A stretch of DNA of 38,824 bases from Salinarimonas sp051117315. Lineage in GTDB: Bacteria > Pseudomonadota > Alphaproteobacteria > Rhizobiales > Beijerinckiaceae. The stretch covers positions 1 through 38,824 of the forward strand of contig JBNPEA010000040.1 of NCBI GenBank assembly GCA_051117315.1, read 5' to 3'. The notes under the pieces were generated by a model that ran no database searches, was not told the DNA's origin, and worked only from the letters and a program-made list of their open reading frames with translations. A program made the position numbers and the translations under genes. Below, one piece after another: positions 17,591-25,975 of the stretch; the first letter of the stretch is position 1; each line of letters begins with the position of its first letter.

Positions 17591-20500
17591 ATGGAGCTGT
17601 TCGCCATCGCCGGACTGATGCTGCCACCCGCCGGCGGCGGGAAGCGCGCCCCCGCCGGCGGGCGGAGCCTGCGCGTTCCGCTCTTCAATCACGACGTCGT
17701 CGAGAGCGCCCTGCAGCGCGCGGCTTTCGCGCCCTCGCCCGAGGCGCGCGCGGCGGCGGCCGGCTATGCGCGCGCGGCGCGCGCCAAGGGGTTCACGAAG
17801 AAGACGGAGAGCGCCGTGCGCGGGCTGATCCGCGACGTCTTCGTGCGCGTCCTCGGCTATACGCCGCTCGACCCGGAGGGGCTCTACACGCTGGCCGAGG
17901 AGCGCCCGGTGCGCCGCGGCGCGGTCGACATCGGGCTCGGCCGCTTCGACGATCCGGCGGGCATCGACGAACTCGTCGCGCCGCTGGAGATCAAGGGGCC
18001 GGGGACCACGGACCTCGACCGGGTCGATCCCGGGCGGCGGCGCAGCCCGGTGCAGCAGGCCTGGGACTATGCCGTCGACACGCCCGGCGCACGGTGGGTG
18101 CTCGTCACGAACGGGCTGGAGCTGCGGCTCTACGGCTTCGGGCGCGGGCGGGACGCCTACGAGATCTTCGATCTCACTCGCCTCGACGAGGAGAGCGAGC
18201 ATGCCCGCCTCTGGCTGCTCGTCGGCGCCGATCAGTTGCTCGGCGGTGCCGTCGACGCCCTGCTGGCCGAGACCGACACCGCCTACAAGCGCGTCACCGA
18301 CGAGCTCTACGTCCAGTACAAGGGCCTGCGCACGCGGCTGATCGCCCATCTGGTCGACGGCGCTGCGGGGCCGCGCCTCGCACCACTCGCAGCGATCGCT
18401 GCGGCGCAGAAGATTCTCGATCGGGTGCTGTTCATCGCCTTCTCGCAGCGCAACGGGCTGCTGCCGTCCGGCCTGCTGGAGCAGGCGGCAGCGACCCGCA
18501 ACAAGTTCGTGCCGCAGCCGCTCTGGCTGAATTTCCAGGCCCTGTTCCGGGCGGTGGATCGCGGGCACGCCGACCTCGAGGTTCTGGCCTACAACGGCGG
18601 CCTGTTCGCTCCGGATCCGGCGCTGGACGCGCTGGTCCTGCCCGACCCGCTCGCGGCGGACGTCGCCGCGCTGGGGGATTGGGACTACCGGCGCGAGGTG
18701 CCGGTGACCGTGCTCGGGCACGTCTTCGAGCAATCGATCACCGATCTGGAGCAGCTCAAGGCCGAAAGCACGGGCGCGGAGCCCCCGCACGTCTCGAAGC
18801 GCAAGCGGGAAGGCGTGGTCTATACGCCCGACGTCGTCACGCGCTTCGTCGTCGAGCGCACGATCGGGACCGCCCTCGACGAGGCGCTCGCGGGGCTGCG
18901 GGCGCAGCACGGCGTCGGCGAGACGCCGGGAGCGGACGCGGACGCGGAGCGCGCGGTCTGGCGCGGCTACCTCGCGTTGCTTCGCCGCTTCCGGGTCGTC
19001 GATCCCGCCTGCGGGTCCGGCGCGTTCCTCGTCGCCGCCTTCGACGAGCTGGCGCGCCGTTACCGAGACGCGGTGACCGCGCTCGACGCGCTGGGGGAGC
19101 CCGCGGAGACCGTCGACTTCGACGTCTTCGACGAGATCGTCACGAAGAACCTCTACGGCGTCGATCTCAATCACGAATCGGTCGAGATCACCCGCCTTTC
19201 GCTCTGGCTCAAGACCGCGCGGCGGCAGCACAAGCTGCAGAACCTCGAGCACACGATCAAGGTCGGCAACAGCCTCGTCGCGGACCCCTCCGTCACGGAC
19301 GCGCCGTTCGTCTGGAAGACCGCCTTTCCCGGGGTGTTCGAGGCAGGCGGGTTCGACGTCGTGATCGGGAACCCGCCCTACGTGCGGATGGAGTACCTGA
19401 AGCCCGTCAAGCCGTACCTGGAGAAGGTCTATGCGGTCGCCGCCGACCGGGCCGACCTCTACGCCTACTTCTTCGAGCGCGGCGCCGAGCTTCTGAAGCC
19501 GGGCGGGCGGCTCGGCTACATCTCGTCGTCGACCTTCTTCCGCACCGGCTCGGGGGAGAACCTGCGCGCCTTCCTGTCCGAGCGCATGCGTCTCGAATGC
19601 GTCGTCGATTTCGGGGACACGCAGATCTTCGAGGGCGTGACCACCTACCCCGCCATCCTGACGGCGCGCGCCGGACCCGCGGTGGAGGGCGACGCCGTGT
19701 CGTGGCTCGTGCAGCGGGGCTCCGTGCCCGCCGATCTCGGGCGCGCCTTCGATCGCGGCGCCCAGGCTGCGCCGCTCGCCCGCTTCGGCCGCACCACCTG
19801 GAGCTTCGAGAACGACGCGCGCGCCGCCCTGCGCGAGAAGCTCGCGACCGGGCGGCGGACGCTGGGCGAGGTCTACGGCGCTCCGCTCAGGGGTATCGTC
19901 ACCGGCCTGAACGAGGCTTTCGTCGTGCCCCGCGCGATCCGCGACCGGCTCGTGGCGGACGATCCGAACGCGGACGCGCTGCTCGTTCCGTTCCTGCGCG
20001 GCGAGGACGTCAAGCGCTGGCGGACCGAGAGCGAGGACCACTGGCTGATCAACATTCCCAAGGGCGCCGTTGATATCGACGACTACCCGTCGCTCCGCGG
20101 CCATCTCCGCGCGCACAAGCACGCGCTCGAGCGCCGCGCGACGAAGCAGGAGTGGTTCGAGCTGCAACAGGCGCAGGCGGCGTATCAGCCGAAGATGCGG
20201 CGTCCGAAGATCCTGTACCCGCACTTCCAGAACGAACGCATGTTTACGTTCGACGACGCGGGTGTCCTGTCGAACGACAAATCCTACTGCATTCCGACCG
20301 ATGATTTCGCGCTGCTCGCGTTTCTCAACTCGCGGGTCGCTTGGTTCCTCCTAAGCGGGATCGCGCCAGCGGTCCGCAACGGCTGGCACGAGATGCGGGT
20401 GCAGTACGTCGAGCGCCTCCCGATTCCGGATGGAGACGTTGAAGCCGTCTCGTCGCTGGTGGGCTTGGGTCGGGCCTGCCTCGCCGCCGCCGGGGAGCGC

Positions 20501-20818
20501 CATGCGCTCGCCGAAGCGGTGCGCCACCGCATCGGCGATCTCGCGCGCGGCACGCGAAACCGGCTGACACGACGGCTGTCGGAGTGGTGGGCGCTCGATT
20601 TCGCGGCCTTTCGCGAGGAGGTCCGCAAGGCGTTCGGCATCGACGTGCCCGTTTCGGACCGCGACGCTTGGGAGGGCTACCTCGCGACCTCCCGCACCCG
20701 ATACGACGCCCTGGATCGGCGGATCGCCGATGCGGACGCCTCGATCGACCAGGCGGTGTATCGCCTGTTCGATCTCACCGAGGCGGAGATCGCACTCGTC
20801 GAGGCGGGTGACGTCTGA
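17591..20818 (+). CDS. Type IIG-like restriction-modification enzyme (Eco57I class)
   Basis: This single-chain enzyme (1075 aa) appears to join a nuclease and an N6-adenine DNA methyltransferase. The N-terminal part has a PD-(D/E)XK-like core, GAVDIGLG (near 111-118) and PLEIKGPG (near 131-138). The methyltransferase domain has VVYTPDVVTRFVVER, motif I VVDPACGSGAFLVAA (about 470) and motif IV VIGNPPYVRMEYL (about 592), the NPPY of gamma-class enzymes. The target-recognition part (about 720-1075) includes LVPFLRGEDVKRW and RVQYVERLPIPDG. No separate methylase, specificity subunit, or BREX or DISARM partner is nearby, so a solitary type IIG enzyme is more likely than PglX. It sits between two TA loci. 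The recognition site cannot be predicted. Confidence 0.88.
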   Translation: MELFAIAGLMLPPAGGGKRAPAGGRSLRVPLFNHDVVESALQRAAFAPSPEARAAAAGYARAARAKGFTKKTESAVRGLIRDVFVRVLGYTPLDPEGLYTLAEERPVRRGAVDIGLGRFDDPAGIDELVAPLEIKGPGTTDLDRVDPGRRRSPVQQAWDYAVDTPGARWVLVTNGLELRLYGFGRGRDAYEIFDLTRLDEESEHARLWLLVGADQLLGGAVDALLAETDTAYKRVTDELYVQYKGLRTRLIAHLVDGAAGPRLAPLAAIAAAQKILDRVLFIAFSQRNGLLPSGLLEQAAATRNKFVPQPLWLNFQALFRAVDRGHADLEVLAYNGGLFAPDPALDALVLPDPLAADVAALGDWDYRREVPVTVLGHVFEQSITDLEQLKAESTGAEPPHVSKRKREGVVYTPDVVTRFVVERTIGTALDEALAGLRAQHGVGETPGADADAERAVWRGYLALLRRFRVVDPACGSGAFLVAAFDELARRYRDAVTALDALGEPAETVDFDVFDEIVTKNLYGVDLNHESVEITRLSLWLKTARRQHKLQNLEHTIKVGNSLVADPSVTDAPFVWKTAFPGVFEAGGFDVVIGNPPYVRMEYLKPVKPYLEKVYAVAADRADLYAYFFERGAELLKPGGRLGYISSSTFFRTGSGENLRAFLSERMRLECVVDFGDTQIFEGVTTYPAILTARAGPAVEGDAVSWLVQRGSVPADLGRAFDRGAQAAPLARFGRTTWSFENDARAALREKLATGRRTLGEVYGAPLRGIVTGLNEAFVVPRAIRDRLVADDPNADALLVPFLRGEDVKRWRTESEDHWLINIPKGAVDIDDYPSLRGHLRAHKHALERRATKQEWFELQQAQAAYQPKMRRPKILYPHFQNERMFTFDDAGVLSNDKSYCIPTDDFALLAFLNSRVAWFLLSGIAPAVRNGWHEMRVQYVERLPIPDGDVEAVSSLVGLGRACLAAAGERHALAEAVRHRIGDLARGTRNRLTRRLSEWWALDFAAFREEVRKAFGIDVPVSDRDAWEGYLATSRTRYDALDRRIADADASIDQAVYRLFDLTEAEIALVEAGDV

Positions 20819-20906
20819 CGGCGCGCGCCCGGCGAGGCAGCGGGATGCGCGGGCGTCCTACAGCCGCCGGCATAGTGCCTTGGCGAGGGCGCCGGCAGCG
20901 GGCGTC

Positions 20907-20936
20907 TTGTATCATGTGGCAACAAGGCTTACCTTG
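20907..20936 (+). promoter_or_regulatory. Promoter and palindromic operator of the Xre-RES operon
   Basis: TTGTAT (20907-20912) and TACCTT (20930-20935) are spaced by 17 bp and may be -35 and -10 boxes. A perfect palindrome CAAGG-CTTA-CCTTG (20923-20936) covers the -10 and ends 22 bp before the antitoxin ATG. Autorepression by the Xre-like antitoxin is the natural reading, but it is inferred. Confidence 0.5.
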
Positions 20937-20958
20937 ACTGCCGGATGACAGGATTCCC

Positions 20959-21372
20959 ATGACGAAGATCGCACCGATCCGCAGCGGCGAAACGCCCGCC
21001 TCGTCCGCCGTCTCCCAGGAGGAAGCCGCCGCCATGCTGCGGGCGGCGTTCAACCTCTTCCGGCTCTGGGGGCTTTCGGACGCGCAGGCGCGCGTCCTGC
21101 TCGGGCAGCCGAGCGCATCCACCTTCTATCGCTGGAAGCGCGGCGAGATCGGCACGATCCCGCACGACACGGCGTGGCGGCTGGGAGACCTGATGGGGAT
21201 CCACAAGGCGCTGCGCTACCTCTTCGTCGAGCCGGCCCGGGGCCATGCCTGGATCGCCAAGCCGAACGTGGCCTTCGGCGGCCGCTCGGCGCTCGACCGG
21301 ATGCTCGCCGGCGCGCCGAGTGACATCACGGCGGTGCGCGCCTATCTCGACGCCGAGCGGGGCGCGTGGTGA
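20959..21372 (+). CDS. MbcA/ParS/Xre-type antitoxin
   Basis: This is the antitoxin of an Xre-RES pair (137 aa). The central region (VLLGQPSASTFYRWKRGEIG) is a helix-turn-helix-like segment, and the C-terminal half (YLFVEPARGHAWIAKPNVAF then GGRSALDRMLAGAPSDITAV) is the MbcA/ParS toxin-binding domain (formerly DUF2384), with its hallmark W-I-x-x-P-N-x-x-F-G-G-x-S-A-L-D. The last codons overlap the toxin start, so the two are translationally coupled. A palindrome over the likely -10 fits autoregulation. Confidence 0.92.
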   Translation: MTKIAPIRSGETPASSAVSQEEAAAMLRAAFNLFRLWGLSDAQARVLLGQPSASTFYRWKRGEIGTIPHDTAWRLGDLMGIHKALRYLFVEPARGHAWIAKPNVAFGGRSALDRMLAGAPSDITAVRAYLDAERGAW

Positions 21373-22073
21373 CGACGCCGCCTTCGGTCGCGGTCGACTG
21401 GGCGAGAAGCCACCGCATCATCCGCACGATCTACCCGCCGGTCTGGCTGTTCGAGGACATCGCCGATCCCGCGGACTGGGACCTGATCGCGAGCGGCGAG
21501 GCGAAGACGAACCCGCGCGTTCGCGAGGAGGTCGGCGATCTCTCGCTCGTGCCGCCGGAGCGGCGCGTGTCGGGGCCGAGCGCGAGCCTCGTCATGGGCG
21601 CCTTCACCCATTGCTCGACGGATCGGCCCGGGCGGTTCTCCGACGGGCGATTCGGCGTCTGGTACTGCGGCGCCGTGTTCGAGGTGGCGCTGATGGAGAC
21701 CGTGCACCACTTCGCGCGCTTCATGCGCGCCACCGACGAGCCGCCGGGGGACGCGCGCTTCCGCGAGCTCGTCGCCGGCATCGGCGGGCGGCTGGCGGAC
21801 CTGTGCGCCGGATTCGACGCCTGCCTCGCGCCCGACGACTGGAGCGCCGGCCAGGCGTTGGCGGCCGGCCTGCGCGACGGTGGCACCGACGGGATCCTGT
21901 ACCCGAGCGTGCGCTATCCGCAGGGGCTCGCGGCAGCGCTGTTCTGGCCGGATCGCGTGCGGCTGCCGGTGACGCAGGCGCGCACGCTGCAATACCATTG
22001 GGACGGGCGCACCGTGAGCCGCTGGTTCGTCATGGGCGAGGAGCGCTGGCGCGACCTGCCCGACACGGCGTGA
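21366..22073 (+). CDS. RES-domain toxin (NAD+-degrading)
   Basis: This RES-family toxin (about 235 aa) belongs to a class whose characterised members deplete NAD+ (phosphorylase or hydrolase activity). The N-terminal segment HRIIRTIYPPVWLFEDIADP carries the R, and the fold continues with GRFSDGRFGVWYCGAVFEVA then LMETVHHFARFM, where Y and E are typical RES active-site positions. GGTDGILYPSVRYPQGLAAA carries the late serine. Two adjacent GTG codons (21366, 21369) overlap the antitoxin stop at 21370-21372. The gene ends 6 bp from the convergent DUF3047 gene. Confidence 0.92.
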   Translation: MVTTPPSVAVDWARSHRIIRTIYPPVWLFEDIADPADWDLIASGEAKTNPRVREEVGDLSLVPPERRVSGPSASLVMGAFTHCSTDRPGRFSDGRFGVWYCGAVFEVALMETVHHFARFMRATDEPPGDARFRELVAGIGGRLADLCAGFDACLAPDDWSAGQALAAGLRDGGTDGILYPSVRYPQGLAAALFWPDRVRLPVTQARTLQYHWDGRTVSRWFVMGEERWRDLPDTA

Positions 22074-22079
22074 CGCCCC

Positions 22080-22763
22080 TCACCGCACCACCAGCCCCTC
22101 GATCGCCCCCACGTTCCGCCCGCCGGTGTCGTCCGCATCCGACGCGACCGCCACCCCCACCAGCACGCCCGGGTCCTCGCCGAAGGCGGCGCGGTGGTCG
22201 GCGGCGAGGTCGACCTCCTCGGGGAGCCAGGTGCTCGTCGGCGCGCCCGCCGGGCGGCGAATGACATAGACGCCGCCGCCGCGGGCGTAGGGGTTCTCGA
22301 CGAACTGCCCGCGCGTGCCGGCGCCGCCGAAGACGTAGACGAGGAGCCGCCCGCGGCCCGACAGCAGCAGCGAGCGCATCCCCGTGCGGCCGGCCTGCGC
22401 GGCGGCGCGGTCCGCCTCCGGCGCGAAGGCGAAGTCGAGGGCGAGCGCCCGGTCGTCGCTGCCGCGGCGGCCGCGGGCGGTCGGCGGCGGGCCGGCGTCG
22501 ACGCGCCAGCGCCAGGCGGCCCGGGTGGCGTCGAGCGCGGCCGGCGGCAGCCGCAGGGCGAGGACGGAGGAGCTCGCCTCGGCCACCACGGACAGGCGGT
22601 CGGTGCCGTCGGCGGCGTAGACGGTGGCGGGGATGCCGCGGAAGGTGATCGCCTCCCATCCGGCGGCCTCGAGGCTCGGGCCGAAGGGGATCGCCGTCTG
22701 GGCGCTCGCGGGGAGGGCGACGGGGAGGAGCAGGGTGGCGGCGAGGAGGATGCTGCGGATCAT
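22080..22763 (-). CDS. Exported DUF3047-family protein
   Basis: This 227-aa protein has a clear signal peptide (MIRSILLAATLLLPVALPAS, cleaved near ASAQ). The mature part shows the DUF3047 pattern: RAAWRWRVDAGPPP, a G-x-DD-x-A segment (RGSDDRALALDFAFAPEAD), a middle strand LLVYVFGGAGTRGQFVENPY, and the ending VAVASDADDTGGRNVGAIEG. It is probably periplasmic. The function of the family is unknown to me. It has its own 225-bp upstream region, shared divergently with the muramidase fusion gene, in which I see no clear site. Confidence 0.82.
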   Translation of the reverse strand: MIRSILLAATLLLPVALPASAQTAIPFGPSLEAAGWEAITFRGIPATVYAADGTDRLSVVAEASSSVLALRLPPAALDATRAAWRWRVDAGPPPTARGRRGSDDRALALDFAFAPEADRAAAQAGRTGMRSLLLSGRGRLLVYVFGGAGTRGQFVENPYARGGGVYVIRRPAGAPTSTWLPEEVDLAADHRAAFGEDPGVLVGVAVASDADDTGGRNVGAIEGLVVR

Positions 22764-22988
22764 GACGGCTCCAGGTGATCGCGGTCATCGCGGTGAACAC
22801 GGGCTCGGCGAGACGCTACGACGCCGACCCGCCGCGGGCTCATGACATCGGCTCACGAAGCCGCGAGCGCCCCACGGGGAGGGGCGTCACCCCCCGATGC
22901 AGCGACCAATGCGCGCGCGGAGGTTCGCTGAGGGCTTTCGAATCGATCTCGGATAAGCTTACCCTAGGTCGTTCCATGGGGTGCCGAC

Positions 22989-24224
22989 ATGAATCCACTG
23001 ATCGCGCTTGCCCTCCAGCTCGTGCCGGATGCGGCCCGGGCCTTCGCCGGCGACAAGGCCGGCGAGGTGGCGTCCTCCGTGAGTGAGGCGGTGGCGGAGG
23101 CGGCGGGGACGTCGGATGCGCGGGCGGCGCGGATCGCGCTGGCGCAGGACCCGGCGAAGCTCGCGGATCTGCGCATCAAGCTCGCGCAGATCACGGCCAA
23201 GGCCGAGGCGGACCGCCGTGCCGACGACCTCGCCGCGCTCGAGGCCGGCATCGGCGACAGGGAGAGCGCCCGCGCCACCTTCGCCGAGCTCGCCAAGGCG
23301 GGCAACGCGGTGGGGCTCGCGCCGGTGATCATCTCGGTGATCGTGACGGTGGGCTTCTTCGTCATGCTGATCTGGCTCCTCGCGGCACAGCCGACGCTGA
23401 GCGCGAACACGGCCGTCCTGCAGCTGATCAACATCGTGATCGGGGCGCTCACGGCCGCCTTCGCCACGGTGGTGAACTTCTGGCTCGGCTCCTCCCACGG
23501 CTCGCGCATCAAGGACCAGATTTCCGCGACGCTGCAGGCGCAGGCCGCCGGCGGCGGCGCGCAGCGGGTGAGCGCCGCGCTCGGCGCACATTCGGCGCAG
23601 ATCGAGGCGGCGGTGCAGGCCTTCCAGGCGGCGACGGCGGCGGCAAAGGCGCCACCCGCTCCGCAGCCGACGCCTGCGCCAGCCCCTGCGCCCTCGACCG
23701 CGGATGCGGACCGGCGCTTCGACGCCTGCGTGACGATCGTGCTCCAGCTGGAGGGCGGCTACGTCGACGATCCGCACGATCCCGGCGGAGCGACCAACAT
23801 GGGCATCACGCTCAACACCCTGCGGGACTGGCGCCACGACCCGAGCCTCGGCCCGGACGACGTGAAGGCGCTGAGCGAGACCGAGGCGAAGGCGATCTAC
23901 CGGGCGAACTACTGGAACCCGATGCAATGCGACGGCCTGCCGGCTGGCGTCGATCTCAGCGTCTTCGACTTCGGCGTCAACGCCGGCCCGAGCCGCTCGG
24001 TGAAGCTGCTGGAGAGCCTCGTCGGCACGACGCAGGACGGGATCATGGGGCCGCAGACGCTGGCGGCCACGGCGGCGCAGGATGCTCCGGACCTGATCCG
24101 CCGCTTCGCCGACGGGCGGATCGCCTACTACCAGTCGCTCTCCACCTGGGACCGCTACGGCAACGGCTGGACCAACCGCACGCAGACCGTTGAGACCGAC
24201 GCGCTCGCCATGGCGGGGGCGTGA
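22989..24224 (+). CDS. Holin-like membrane domain fused to GH108 muramidase
   Basis: This 411-aa protein joins a membrane module to a lysozyme. Residues 1-110 are helical and charged. Two hydrophobic segments follow, APVIISVIVTVGFFVMLIWL (about 115-134) and LQLINIVIGALTAAFATVVN (about 146-165), then FWLGSSHGSRIKDQ, resembling phage or gene-transfer-agent 3TM holin ends. After an A/P-rich linker (about 215-240) comes a GH108 domain: LQLEGGYVDDPHDPGGATNM with the catalytic glutamate, AIYRANYWNPMQCDGL, and a C-terminal peptidoglycan-binding part (GTTQDGIMGPQTLAA). No other phage genes flank it. Holin and endolysin functions are normally separate genes, so a membrane-anchored wall-remodelling enzyme is an alternative. 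Confidence 0.8.
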   Translation: MNPLIALALQLVPDAARAFAGDKAGEVASSVSEAVAEAAGTSDARAARIALAQDPAKLADLRIKLAQITAKAEADRRADDLAALEAGIGDRESARATFAELAKAGNAVGLAPVIISVIVTVGFFVMLIWLLAAQPTLSANTAVLQLINIVIGALTAAFATVVNFWLGSSHGSRIKDQISATLQAQAAGGGAQRVSAALGAHSAQIEAAVQAFQAATAAAKAPPAPQPTPAPAPAPSTADADRRFDACVTIVLQLEGGYVDDPHDPGGATNMGITLNTLRDWRHDPSLGPDDVKALSETEAKAIYRANYWNPMQCDGLPAGVDLSVFDFGVNAGPSRSVKLLESLVGTTQDGIMGPQTLAATAAQDAPDLIRRFADGRIAYYQSLSTWDRYGNGWTNRTQTVETDALAMAGA

Positions 24225-24228
24225 GAGG

Positions 24229-25968
24229 TCAGGGAGCGGCGTCGCGCCAGGGCACGACGTCGCCCGGCAGCCGGCGGCCGACGAGATCGAGGACGAGGGC
24301 GAGCACGAGGGTGACGACGACGGTCGCCGTCGCCAGCGCGGCGGCGGCGGGGGAGTTGCCCTCGTATTGCAGGAAGAACACCACGACGCCGAGCGTCTCC
24401 GCCCCGGAGGACCAGAGCAGCGCCGAGACGGTGAGCTCGTTGAACGCCGTCATGAAGATCAGGAGCCCGCCCGCGATCGCCGCCGGCGCGGCCACGGGCA
24501 GGATGATCGAGAACAGCCGGCGGAACGCCTTCGCGCCGGCGATGCGGGCGGCTTCGTCGATCGCCGGCTCGATGGTCTCGAGGCTCGCCGTGACGGGCCT
24601 GAGCGCCAGGGTCATGAAACGCGCGAAATAGGCGAAGAGGATGATCCAGAGCGAGTTGTAGACCGAGACGCCGAGGATCGGCAGCGGCGGCAGGAAGACC
24701 AGGATCGCCCCGATCGCCAGCACCGTGCCGGGAATGGCGTAGGGCGTGTCCGCGACGAGGTCGAGGACGCGCGCCGCCTTCATGCGGCGCATCACGGCGA
24801 GGTAGGCCAGCGGCACCGCCACGAGGCCGGCGACGAGCGCGGTGGCGCCCGCGAGCAGGAAGGAGTTGGCGAAGGCGCGGCGCGTCATCTCCTGGCCGAG
24901 CACCACGAAGCGGTAGTGGTCCAGCGTCAGCGTCTCGAGCGACAGCCGCACGCCGACGGCGGGCGTGAGCGAGGCGGCGACGAGGGCGCAGAGCGGCAGG
25001 AACGAGACGAAGCCGAGCACGATCCACACGCCGGTCTCGAGCGCCGGACGCGCGCGCCCGAGCGGGAAGGGGCGCAGCATGGCGTTCGCCCGCTCGACCT
25101 TGGCGTGCATGCGCGCGGCGACGAGGGCGCGCAGGGCGAGCCCGGCGACCGCGATGAGGATCAGGATCAGCGCGATGGCCGCCACCTCGCCGAGAACCGA
25201 GGGGCCGAAGCCGTTGAGGCGCTGGTAGATCAGCGTGGTCAGCATGGTGTAGCGCCCGGGGATGCCGAGCAGCGCCGGGACGCCGAAATTGCCGATCGCC
25301 GAGACGAAGGCGAGCGCCGCGCCGGCGAGCAGGGCGGGCAGCGACAGGGGCAGGACGATGCGCAGCGTCGCCACCAGCGGGCGCGCGCCGGAGATGCGGG
25401 CGGCCTCGACGAGGTCGCGCGGCATGGCGCGCAGGCCCGCGCGCACGGCGAGGAAGACGAGGGCGGCGTGCTCGACGCCCATGACGAGGACGATGCCGCC
25501 GAGGGAATAGAGCGGGTTCGTCGTGCCCGGCGGGCTGGCCAGCCCGAGCGGGCGCAGGATCGGCGAGGTCGGACCGGTCAGCTCGATCCAGGCGAGCGCC
25601 GTGATCTGTGAGGGGACGAGGAGCGGCAGCAGCAGCGCGAAGGTCAGCGCGGTCTTGGCGCGGACATCGGTGAGCGCCACGACGAAGGCCATCGTGGCGC
25701 CGAGGATCACCGAGACGAGCGTCGCCAGCGAGCCGGCCTCGAGCGTGTTCCACAAGGCCCGCGAGGTGGAGCGGGACTGCCACTGGTCGCGCAGGATGCC
25801 GAGCGTCTCGCCGGCGGCGTTCGACCCGAGCGCCTCCACGAGGAGGCGCCCGAGCGGCCAGAGCGTGAAGACGCCGAGATACAGCGCCACCCCGGCGAGG
25901 AGGATGGTCTCGCCGGACGGCGCGCGCAGGCGTGAAGAAGAAGCCGCCTGCGCGCGCGCGAGGTTCAT
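24229..25968 (-). CDS. ABC transporter permease, two fused permease domains (FbpB-like)
   Basis: This inner-membrane permease (579 aa) has about 12 helices in two BPD_transp_1-type halves. Each half has an EAA loop that would contact an ATPase: DLVEAARISGARPLVATLRI in the first and IDEAARIAGAKAFRRLFSII in the second. The fused two-domain layout is that of the Fe(III)/AEP-phosphonate/thiamine uptake group. The binding-protein gene lies upstream, 7 bp away, in the same operon. No ATPase gene follows; the next gene is the convergent muramidase fusion, 4 bp away, so the ATPase must come from elsewhere. The start at 25968 gives a short cytoplasmic lead before helix 1. Confidence 0.9.
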   Translation of the reverse strand: MNLARAQAASSSRLRAPSGETILLAGVALYLGVFTLWPLGRLLVEALGSNAAGETLGILRDQWQSRSTSRALWNTLEAGSLATLVSVILGATMAFVVALTDVRAKTALTFALLLPLLVPSQITALAWIELTGPTSPILRPLGLASPPGTTNPLYSLGGIVLVMGVEHAALVFLAVRAGLRAMPRDLVEAARISGARPLVATLRIVLPLSLPALLAGAALAFVSAIGNFGVPALLGIPGRYTMLTTLIYQRLNGFGPSVLGEVAAIALILILIAVAGLALRALVAARMHAKVERANAMLRPFPLGRARPALETGVWIVLGFVSFLPLCALVAASLTPAVGVRLSLETLTLDHYRFVVLGQEMTRRAFANSFLLAGATALVAGLVAVPLAYLAVMRRMKAARVLDLVADTPYAIPGTVLAIGAILVFLPPLPILGVSVYNSLWIILFAYFARFMTLALRPVTASLETIEPAIDEAARIAGAKAFRRLFSIILPVAAPAAIAGGLLIFMTAFNELTVSALLWSSGAETLGVVVFFLQYEGNSPAAAALATATVVVTLVLALVLDLVGRRLPGDVVPWRDAAP

Positions 25969-25975
25969 GCCGGCC

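Noticed and set aside
17462..20224. A long upstream extension of parD opposite the restriction gene
   Set aside because: The ParD N-terminus at 17461 is family-typical; the upstream part is the shadow of the restriction-modification gene.
17591..20818. PglX of a BREX defence system
   Set aside because: The methyltransferase type is similar, but no brxA, brxB, brxC, pglZ or brxL genes are nearby, and a nuclease-like core is present in the same chain.
22764..24224. A prophage remnant around the muramidase fusion
   Set aside because: No capsid, tail, terminase, integrase or repressor gene flanks it, and neighbours are ordinary chromosomal genes.
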